From an uncultured bacterium (GTDB lineage Bacteria; Planctomycetota; Phycisphaerae; Phycisphaerales; SM1A02), in the NCBI GenBank assembly GCA_903938205.1, contig CAJACJ010000506.1, positions 1 through 5,536 on the forward strand: 5,536 bases of DNA, given 5' to 3'. The notes under the pieces were generated by a model. That model had not been told where the DNA came from and searched no databases. It saw only the letters and a program-made list of their open reading frames with translations. Below are positions 1-4,052 of this stretch, piece by piece. Position 1 is the stretch's first letter. The number at the start of each line of letters is the position of its first letter. The position numbers and the translations under genes are program-made.

Positions 1-866
1 ACAATTTCAGTCTTCTCGTCAACCACTTCAATGGACTTCATTTGGCTCATATCCATGGCGAACAACAATCCGCCTGTGATCTTGCTGCCACCGATCAACT
101 TGCCCATATGCACACTTGAGCCATCTTTGAGATTCAATCGAACTGTGTAATCCTTATTGGGCTGGAAACCGAAACCAATCAAGAAGGATTCGTTGGTCTT
201 AAGACTGATATAGAGAACACCAGCCACATTCTCATTTCGAGTAGTAGCCAAAGACAAAGTCTGACATGGCGCAGACAAGAACTGGTTGAAATTAGTTCCC
301 AACTGCTGAATAATCTCGGCCTCGGTCACTTGGGTTAAAGCAAGACGGTTTGAATCCATGGCTTTGTTCGCAATGACAGTCACCCACATGAATGTCGCAA
401 GAAGCGATGCAGCCAAACCCACTGTCGCAGCGCGCCACGCCATAAGCGAGCGATTCATTGAACGCACACGAATTGCGCGTCGTTCAACTTGAAGGTGTTG
501 TTCAACATCATCAAAGCGAGTTGTGGATTCCAAACTATTTTCAGCCTGCGCATTTGAAGCGCGCGCATTGCGTAAGGCGCCAATGGTTGCGATTGGAGCA
601 AGTCCAATGCTCGCTTGGTCAATTTCTTCCAACACAGCGCCAATGACCTTATTACGCAAGAACGCAGGTGGTTCCTCATCAGAAACCAATTGAAGATCGG
701 AGGCAATACTGGCTTGCAAAGAGCGAATTTCATCTTGCACCATGCGTGGAGCTTCTAAAAAACTGCGGCTAAAGAAAGCAGCTTCATCGGCCTCAAGCAT
801 GCCCAGGGCGTCTAAAGAAGCCATCTCAAGCAATTCATCTCGTCGCATTGGTTCAGGAGTAGTCAT
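1..866 (-). CDS. RskA-like transmembrane anti-sigma factor, C-terminus cut by the window edge
   Basis: The frame is open for 288 codons from ATG 866 to the left edge. Residues about 8-55 (ELLEMASLDALGMLEADEAAFF) resemble the N-terminal anti-sigma domain of RskA-type regulators. The usual zinc-binding cysteines are absent (EAPRM where zinc types have ECPxC). A linker with the 'PPAFLRNKVIGAV' signature follows, then a variable stretch. One membrane helix lies at about 143-165, preceded by arginines that suggest a cytoplasmic N-terminus. The exported part, 166 onward, contains 'FGFQPNKDYTVRLNLKDGS', like the RskA C-terminal domain. ATG 866 was chosen because GGAG (876-879) lies 9 bases upstream; an in-frame ATG at 881 has no good ribosome site. 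Known for the family: it sequesters its ECF sigma factor at the membrane until proteolysis releases it. The partner is inferred to be the sigma gene at 1282-1866. The fold assignment is fairly sure; the signal sensed is unknown. Confidence 0.82.
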   Translation of the reverse strand, partial: MTTPEPMRRDELLEMASLDALGMLEADEAAFFSRSFLEAPRMVQDEIRSLQASIASDLQLVSDEEPPAFLRNKVIGAVLEEIDQASIGLAPIATIGALRNARASNAQAENSLESTTRFDDVEQHLQVERRAIRVRSMNRSLMAWRAATVGLAASLLATFMWVTVIANKAMDSNRLALTQVTEAEIIQQLGTNFNQFLSAPCQTLSLATTRNENVAGVLYISLKTNESFLIGFGFQPNKDYTVRLNLKDGSSVHMGKLIGGSKITGGLLFAMDMSQMKSIEVVDEKTEI

Positions 867-910
867 TGGTTCAATCTCCATCGGTCAAAGAGCCAACGCC
901 CTTTAGCCTT

Positions 911-1072
911 GTTTGCTTGCCACATCACAGTTGATGCAACAAACACCCTTTTGAAGGTTTACCCCTGTAGTCCAACTTAGACCACGAACGAGGAGCAAAC
1001 CCGTAACCAAGAGCCGTTTATCGACCCTTGCCACTCCCTGATTGTCAGACACTTATCCGCAGCAGCGCTGAC
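911..1072 (-). ncRNA. candidate structured RNA or structured leader of the anti-sigma gene
   Basis: Read on the minus strand, four stem-loops follow one another. D (1072-1044): GUCAG pairs with CUGAC. A (1030-1008): CAAGGGUCG pairs with CGGCUCUUG around loop AUAAA, nine pairs with two G-U. B (1002-955): GGUUUGCUCCU pairs with AGGGGUAAACC, eleven pairs with two G-U plus an outer G-U, topped after an internal loop by UGGUC/GACUA with a seven-base loop. C (944-911): GUUUGUU pairs with AGCAAAC, then GCAUCA with UGAUGU and loop ACUG, with a four-base bulge GGCA. On the plus strand every G-U becomes A-C and the stems break, so a minus-strand RNA fits better. No known riboswitch or housekeeping RNA was recognised. 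Position suggests a 5' leader of the anti-sigma gene, but a separate small RNA is possible. Stems can arise by chance and this was judged by eye. Confidence 0.35.
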
Positions 1073-1188
1073 GAAGGCTGCAACCAATTCAACTATTTAG
1101 AAAATAACTTTTGAACCAGTTGATTTTTCAACTGCTAGAGGCCGGAAATCTGATTTTTAAACTTCAAACCCCACAATCTCCAGAGTCC

Positions 1189-1225
1189 TAAAAATAAAGC
1201 CTGCGAAGGAATCCTTCGCAGGCTT
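1189..1225 (-). terminator. intrinsic terminator behind the ECF sigma gene
   Basis: Arms AAGCCTGCGAAGG (1197-1209) and CCTTCGCAGGCTT (1213-1225) pair perfectly over 13 bases around a three-base loop. Read on the minus strand the stem is followed directly by a T-rich tract (TATTTTTA). On the plus strand no comparable T run follows, so the direction is minus. It lies 57 bases after the sigma stop codon and should largely separate transcription of the sigma gene from the downstream anti-sigma gene. Confidence 0.85.
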
Positions 1226-1229
1226 AGAT

Positions 1230-1269
1230 TCTGCTTTGTTCTAACAACCAGAGTCGAACAAAGAACAGA
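1230..1269 (-). repeat. bulged inverted repeat just after the sigma stop codon
   Basis: CTTTGTTC (1234-1241) and GAACAAAG (1256-1263) form a perfect eight-base inverted repeat with a 14-base loop. Four more pairs (TCTG 1230-1233 with CAGA 1266-1269) continue across a two-base bulge. Read on the minus strand it precedes the intrinsic terminator, so the sigma mRNA would end in two successive stem-loops. A role in 3' end protection or terminator reinforcement is inferred. It lacks its own T tract and is not a terminator alone. Confidence 0.6.
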
Positions 1270-1281
1270 CTTATTTGACTG

Positions 1282-1866
1282 TTAAGCCATCTCTTCTGTC
1301 GCACCACTTATACGTTCACGTAGACGACCCAAACCACGACTCAGAGCGCTTTTGATGGTTCCAAGCGGAACATTCAACTGCTCGCTCACTTCACGAAGCG
1401 TGTGGCCCTTCAAGTAAGCACGCTCAATCACTTCACGTTGCAATTCTGGCAATTCAGCGATCTTGGCACGAATTGCATTGTTGCCTTCGGAAGTCACCAT
1501 AGGTTGAGCGGCATGGTTTGAGCGCTCATTCATTTGCTTAAAACTGCTGTTATCCGCTTCAAAACCAAGTGTTTCTGGGCGCGAACTCTTGCGACGCAAT
1601 TTGTCAATTAAATGACGTCGGGTAAGCAACATCACCCAAGTCACCAATCGCGCTCTTCGGAAGTCGAAACGATCGGCCGTCTTCCAAAGCTGGATAAAAA
1701 TTTCTTGAACGGCATCTTCGGCTTCGGCTCGGCGCGTTAAAACTTGGCGCGCGGACTTGAACACTAAAGCTCCAAATGCATCGTATAACTCTGCGATTGC
1801 GGCTTCATCACCTGAAGCAACTTTCGACATAAAAACCCACTCTTCTTCGCCTGATTGAAAGGTCAT
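1282..1866 (-). CDS. ECF-family RNA polymerase sigma factor, SigK-like
   Basis: A 194-residue protein of typical ECF length. Region 2 spans about 20-95: 'AEAEDAVQEIFIQLW' at 47-61 is the 2.2 core-binding segment, and 'RLVTWVMLLTRRHLIDKLRRK' at 73-93 covers 2.3/2.4 for -10 recognition. A linker at about 96-130 is rich in polar residues. Region 4 spans about 138-186 ('LPELQREVIERAYLKGHTLREVSEQLNVPLGTIKSALSRGLGRLRERI'), including the helix-turn-helix for the -35 element. ATG 1866 was chosen because AGGAGGAG lies five bases upstream; an upstream in-frame ATG at 1914 would place that site inside the gene. The RskA-like gene downstream on the same strand suggests a SigK/RskA-type regulatory pair, but a terminator and 415 bases lie between them. 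The family is certain. The SigK-like subgroup is inferred from the partner and overall look. Target promoters are unknown. Confidence 0.95.
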   Translation of the reverse strand: MTFQSGEEEWVFMSKVASGDEAAIAELYDAFGALVFKSARQVLTRRAEAEDAVQEIFIQLWKTADRFDFRRARLVTWVMLLTRRHLIDKLRRKSSRPETLGFEADNSSFKQMNERSNHAAQPMVTSEGNNAIRAKIAELPELQREVIERAYLKGHTLREVSEQLNVPLGTIKSALSRGLGRLRERISGATEEMA

Positions 1867-1871
1867 TTCCA

Positions 1872-1879
1872 CTCCTCCT
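1872..1879 (-). promoter_or_regulatory. near-consensus ribosome binding site that decides the sigma start
   Basis: AGGAGGAG on the minus strand sits five bases before ATG 1866. It is the strongest Shine-Dalgarno match in the window and argues against the upstream ATG at 1914. Confidence 0.85.
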
Positions 1880-1889
1880 GGTTGTAAGC

Positions 1890-1909
1890 GGTTCCCTTTA
1901 TTAGGAACC
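1890..1909 (-). repeat. perfect hairpin in the sigma gene leader
   Basis: GGTTCC (1890-1895) and GGAACC (1904-1909) are a perfect six-base inverted repeat with an eight-base AT-rich loop. On the minus strand it lies 10 bases upstream of the Shine-Dalgarno sequence, inside the predicted 5' leader. It may shape mRNA structure or be a protein site. The GGAAC core resembles the -35 element of many ECF promoters, but no matching -10 was found at a suitable distance on either strand. Confidence 0.4.
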
Positions 1910-1957
1910 ACCATGCAAAGAACCTACTGCGATATTTATAAAAGTCACGAAGAATTT

Positions 1958-1982
1958 CAAAATATTTTGTACTTTTGCAAAA
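1958..1982. repeat. paired AT-rich palindromes over the sigma promoter
   Basis: CAAAATATTTTG (1958-1969) is a perfect 12-base palindrome and TTTTGCAAAA (1973-1982) a perfect 10-base one. CAAAAT recurs at 1958 and 1978, a 20-base spacing close to two helical turns. They cover the -10 and spacer of the predicted sigma promoter. A repressor or activator site shared with the divergent prepilin gene is possible. AT-rich palindromes also arise by chance. Confidence 0.35.
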
Positions 1983-1992
1983 TCAGTGTCAA
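1964..1992 (-). promoter_or_regulatory. sigma-70-like promoter for the ECF sigma gene
   Basis: On the minus strand a perfect TTGACA -35 (1992-1987) is followed by a 17-base spacer and CAAAAT (1969-1964), which matches the TATAAT consensus at four of six positions. Transcription would begin near 1957, giving a leader of about 90 bases. A second AT-rich box (TATAAA, about 1943-1938) lacks a well-spaced -35. No ECF-type -35/-10 pair was recognised, so autoregulation is not shown by this sequence. Confidence 0.55.
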
Positions 1993-2018
1993 GATAGTGT
2001 TGTGAGGTTTGGATTGGG

Positions 2019-2036
2019 CGCGAGGCCGTTCTCGCG
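2019..2036 (+). repeat. GC-rich hairpin just upstream of the prepilin ribosome site
   Basis: CGCGAG (2019-2024) and CTCGCG (2031-2036) form a perfect six-base stem with a six-base loop. It ends three bases before the weak Shine-Dalgarno AAGG (2040-2043) of the prepilin gene and is GC-rich compared with the AT-rich promoter region beside it. A role in translation control or as an operator is inferred only. Confidence 0.4.
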
Positions 2037-2053
2037 GACAAGGCTGTTATCGG

Positions 2054-2818
2054 ATGATAAACACCGACAATACATCTTTGACCCTTTCGACCCGACCATT
2101 TAAATCGTCGGCCGGCTTTAGTCTTATTGAGCTTCTTGTCACGCTTTCAATTATTGCGTTGTTGTCCGGCATCATGATGCCAACATTGAAAGGCGTGCGC
2201 GCCAGCGCTGAAAAATTAATGTGCGCCAACAACATGCGCTCTATTTATTACGGCTTCAACGGATACGCAAATGATCAAATTCGTCCATTCATGCCCACAA
2301 GCATTCCGTACAAGAACAAGCATTTCAAAGACACCATGGCCATCACCGCGAAAGAAGCCTCCAATGACCGTCAGGAATGGGACGGTCTTGGAATTTTACT
2401 GAAGTATGGCTATTTAGATAATTGCAAATGCTTGTACTGCCCATCACATCATGGTGATCATTCGTTCGAAACCTATCAGGCTGATTTAGAAAATGCCCAG
2501 GGCGCAATGCACCCTGTTGCGTCTGATCGCCAATTGTTTTCCAACTTTCAGTACGCGGGTGGATGCGACACAAAAACTGGAAAAAGAATTTTATTCAATG
2601 ACGTTGCAAACAATGTTTTGTTGACAGACGGCATGCGATCGGCCAAGGATTTCAACCACGCGAAAGGCAGCAACAGCCTGAGCAGCGGCGGTGAAATTCG
2701 TTGGTTCAATAATGAAAAATTCCTTGCTCCCAAACTGAACGCTCGCATCACGGGTGATCTTCCGAATGAGTCGTTCCCTCAAATTTGGGCTTCAATTCAA
2801 AGAGAAATTGATCGCTAA
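2054..2818 (+). CDS. prepilin-like (type IV pilin/pseudopilin) protein with degenerate H-X9-DG motif
   Basis: A 254-residue protein with a class III signal: a 21-residue leader ends in glycine and is followed by F-S-L-I-E, so prepilin peptidase would cut G21/F22 and methylate F22. Glu at mature position +5 (E26) is present. The hydrophobic helix runs from about 22 to 43, then comes 'RASAEKLMCANNMRSI', typical of planctomycete and verrucomicrobial prepilin-like proteins. The globular part has a CxCxxC cluster (124, 126, 129) with H132, H133 and H136. Near the C-terminus 'NHAKGSNSLSSGGEIRWF' matches the H-X9-DG element with glycine for aspartate. ATG 2054 has AAGG 10 bases upstream; a TTG at 2009 also opens the frame but its GAGG is only one base away. 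Known for the family: export and assembly by type II secretion or type IV pilus-like machinery. The role of these abundant planctomycete members is unclear. No assembly genes are nearby, so it is an orphan here. Confidence 0.88.
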   Translation: MINTDNTSLTLSTRPFKSSAGFSLIELLVTLSIIALLSGIMMPTLKGVRASAEKLMCANNMRSIYYGFNGYANDQIRPFMPTSIPYKNKHFKDTMAITAKEASNDRQEWDGLGILLKYGYLDNCKCLYCPSHHGDHSFETYQADLENAQGAMHPVASDRQLFSNFQYAGGCDTKTGKRILFNDVANNVLLTDGMRSAKDFNHAKGSNSLSSGGEIRWFNNEKFLAPKLNARITGDLPNESFPQIWASIQREIDR

Positions 2819-2838
2819 ACGGCTTATTTATAGCGGTC
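2810..2838. repeat. hairpin spanning the converging stop codons
   Basis: GATCGCTA (2810-2817) pairs with TAGCGGTC (2831-2838), eight pairs including one G-U on the RNA, around a 13-base loop. The stop codons of the prepilin and EEP genes both fall in it. No T tract follows on either strand, so it is not a standard intrinsic terminator, but it is the only 3' structure available between these convergent genes. Confidence 0.35.
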
Positions 2839-3841
2839 GCAGCGAAACCACATTCATTCGATGTTTGGAAACTCCGGGATCAGCCGTAACGCTAGATGTA
2901 GCTTTCATGTCTGGCGCGAGCAACACGTGATCAATGGACAACAGCGGAAATAGACGTGGCCATGATGCGCGCAAACCAGAACCAGCCTCCGTCCATGAGT
3001 CGTGAAACATTGGAAAGACGCGCGAAAGAATCAAACTTCCAGGCAGCGCGTTGAAATCACCCGCGACAATATCCACTTCGCCAAGATGACCACGGCGAAT
3101 GTCAGCTAAAAGTTCTTGCGCCACTTGCATGCGCGACAATGTTGGCCTGCTTGGTAAATCAACCATGGCAATGCGAAGCGCGCGACCATTCCACGATGGA
3201 GGTCGAACAACAAACTTGGCCACCCACACCATGTCATTGCCTTTGCCAGTCGCTGCAATCACTCTGGCTTCTTCAATTGGAAATGTGGTGACACATGCGA
3301 ATGGTCCGGCTCCCGCGCTAGAAAAATTTGGGCCAGCCCATGCGTGAACGCATTCTTGTGTTGTGATTGAGCCGCGGTTGCTAATCAAATACAAATCCGT
3401 TGGATGCTCAGCGGAAATAGCGGCAAGCGCCGTCATGCTGCGCGGGTCATTGCCGCTTGGGTGATCCGTGTTCCACTGCACAATGTGAATGTCTTGCGGT
3501 GATGGTGCGACACGATCCGTCCACGGACGAAAATCTCCTCGCACTGCGGCGCCAACGGTTAACGCCGCGCACGCTAATCCTCCCCATCTACGAAATCGAT
3601 GTCGGCGACGATCCCCTGCCCGACACGCCAACCACACACATCCGAATGCGACCACACCCAAAGTTGGAATCCACGAAATCCACTGCACCAAACTATTTCT
3701 ATCCCCGACAATTCGCCCGATAAGCCACACCAAAAACAAACCAAACCAAGCGGAATCCATGGCAATGGCTGCCCAATCCCAACGCGTGCGAGGCGCTTTG
3801 GATAGTGGCGCATTTATAGTTTGAACGGCCGCTTCGGTCAT
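2828..3841 (-). CDS. membrane-anchored endonuclease/exonuclease/phosphatase-fold protein
   Basis: 337 residues from ATG 3841. Three hydrophobic segments (about 24-44, 54-72 and 86-100) are followed by an EEP-type domain (about 116-337), probably outside the cytoplasm. EEP landmarks visible are 'QWN' (122-124), 'GDFNA' (261-265), 'SIDHVL' (302-307) and a final 'SKHR' (325-328). Several usual catalytic residues differ: the metal-binding Glu after the second strand is missing (YLISN at 151-155), the mid-domain His lies where 'VDLPSRP' (227-233) has Asp, and the C-terminal SDH is SKH. Known members hydrolyse phosphodiesters in nucleic acids, lipids or nucleotides; the substrate here cannot be told and activity may be altered. 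ATG 3841 is preceded by GGAA at eight bases. An in-frame ATG at 3892 would add 17 residues of pilot-like sequence with a weaker ribosome site. It converges on the prepilin gene and diverges from dnaK. Confidence 0.8.
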   Translation of the reverse strand: MTEAAVQTINAPLSKAPRTRWDWAAIAMDSAWFGLFLVWLIGRIVGDRNSLVQWISWIPTLGVVAFGCVWLACRAGDRRRHRFRRWGGLACAALTVGAAVRGDFRPWTDRVAPSPQDIHIVQWNTDHPSGNDPRSMTALAAISAEHPTDLYLISNRGSITTQECVHAWAGPNFSSAGAGPFACVTTFPIEEARVIAATGKGNDMVWVAKFVVRPPSWNGRALRIAMVDLPSRPTLSRMQVAQELLADIRRGHLGEVDIVAGDFNALPGSLILSRVFPMFHDSWTEAGSGLRASWPRLFPLLSIDHVLLAPDMKATSSVTADPGVSKHRMNVVSLRPL

Positions 3842-3959
3842 GCCAAAATTTCCGCGGGTGCCGCTTTGGCAGAACGCCTTGGGCGGCGGCATCTTAAAAG
3901 TGGAAATTGGGGCAACATGCTACTTCTATCGGCTTGCAAACTCCAATTAAATATGCTTT

Positions 3960-3986
3960 CTGACAAAGAGAAACAGATTCTAATAT
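3960..3986 (+). promoter_or_regulatory. possible housekeeping promoter for dnaK
   Basis: CTGACA (3960-3965, five of six to TTGACA) is followed by a short 15-base spacer and TAATAT (3981-3986). The spacer is below the usual 16-18, so this is tentative. If used, transcripts would begin near 3993 and carry the downstream palindrome as an RNA stem-loop next to the ribosome site. Confidence 0.3.
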
Positions 3987-3999
3987 GTTTGGCATCGCT

Positions 4000-4026
4000 C
4001 TTGCACTATGCAATTGTCCCCGAAAT
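4000..4026 (+). promoter_or_regulatory. heat-shock (sigma-32-like) promoter candidate for dnaK
   Basis: CTTGCA (4000-4005) resembles the CTTGAA -35 of sigma-32 promoters and CCCCGAAAT (4018-4026) resembles the CCCCATNT -10, with a 12-base spacer that is about one base short of the usual range. Its place immediately before dnaK supports it. Sigma-32 consensus comes from proteobacteria, so its use here is inferred. Confidence 0.4.
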
Positions 4027-4036
4027 TTCGTGGACA
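4015..4036. promoter_or_regulatory. 22-base near-perfect palindrome in front of dnaK, candidate operator
   Basis: Outer arms TGTCC (4015-4019) and GGACA (4032-4036) enclose a perfect core CGAAATTTCG (4021-4030); ten of eleven pairs match, the only mismatch being 4020/4031. There is no spacer, which suits a dimeric DNA-binding protein. It overlaps the -10 of the heat-shock-like promoter and ends four bases before the Shine-Dalgarno sequence. It matches neither CIRCE (TTAGCACTC-N9-GAGTGCTAA) nor HAIR (CTTGAGT-N7-ACTCAAG). An RNA stem-loop role is also possible if transcription starts upstream. Confidence 0.55.
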
Positions 4037-4039
4037 GAA

Positions 4040-4044
4040 AAGGA
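4040..4044 (+). promoter_or_regulatory. dnaK ribosome binding site
   Basis: AAGGA lies eight bases before ATG 4053, fixing the start that yields the conserved N-terminus MAGKIIGIDLGTTNS. Confidence 0.85.
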
Positions 4045-4052
4045 ACACAACA

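Larger units (their letters stand above)
867..1281. other. 415-base gap between sigma and anti-sigma genes, no protein gene seen
   Basis: No credible coding frame was found on either strand. From the sigma side the minus strand holds a bulged hairpin (1230-1269), an intrinsic terminator (1189-1225), a small inverted repeat at 1117-1134 (CAGTTGA, four-base loop, TCAACTG), an AT-rich stretch at about 1091-1130 that could carry a promoter, and then a run of stem-loops (911-1072) ending about 45 bases before the anti-sigma start. I could not identify a clear -35/-10 pair for the anti-sigma gene, although the terminator implies that one should exist here. Confidence 0.6.

Noticed and set aside
455..733. 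Minus-strand 92-codon frame and plus-strand frame at 458-646
   Set aside because: Both lie within the anti-sigma coding region, whose own frame gives a coherent domain order and a membrane helix.
1091..1130. AT-rich stretch considered as the anti-sigma promoter
   Set aside because: TTGAAA and TATTTT or TAAATA boxes occur but only at spacers of 19 or more, so no promoter could be assigned with confidence.
1117..1134. CAGTTGA/TCAACTG hairpin considered as a terminator
   Set aside because: Seven pairs of low GC content and no T tract after the stem on either strand.
1867..1914. Upstream ATG at 1914 as the sigma factor start
   Set aside because: The added 16 residues encode the leader hairpin and the very strong AGGAGGAG site, which is ideally spaced for ATG 1866.
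2009..2053. TTG at 2009 as the prepilin start
   Set aside because: Its GAGG is one base away, it adds a glycine/arginine-rich stretch encoded by a perfect inverted repeat, and ATG 2054 already gives a normal prepilin leader.
3842..3892. ATG at 3892 as the EEP protein start
   Set aside because: No good ribosome site was seen; ATG 3841 has GGAA at eight bases. This remains uncertain.
4001..4013. TTGCA-CTA-TGCAA inverted repeat, considered as a half CIRCE element
   Set aside because: Only TTGCACT resembles the CIRCE left arm; no GAGTGCTAA-like right arm occurs at nine bases.
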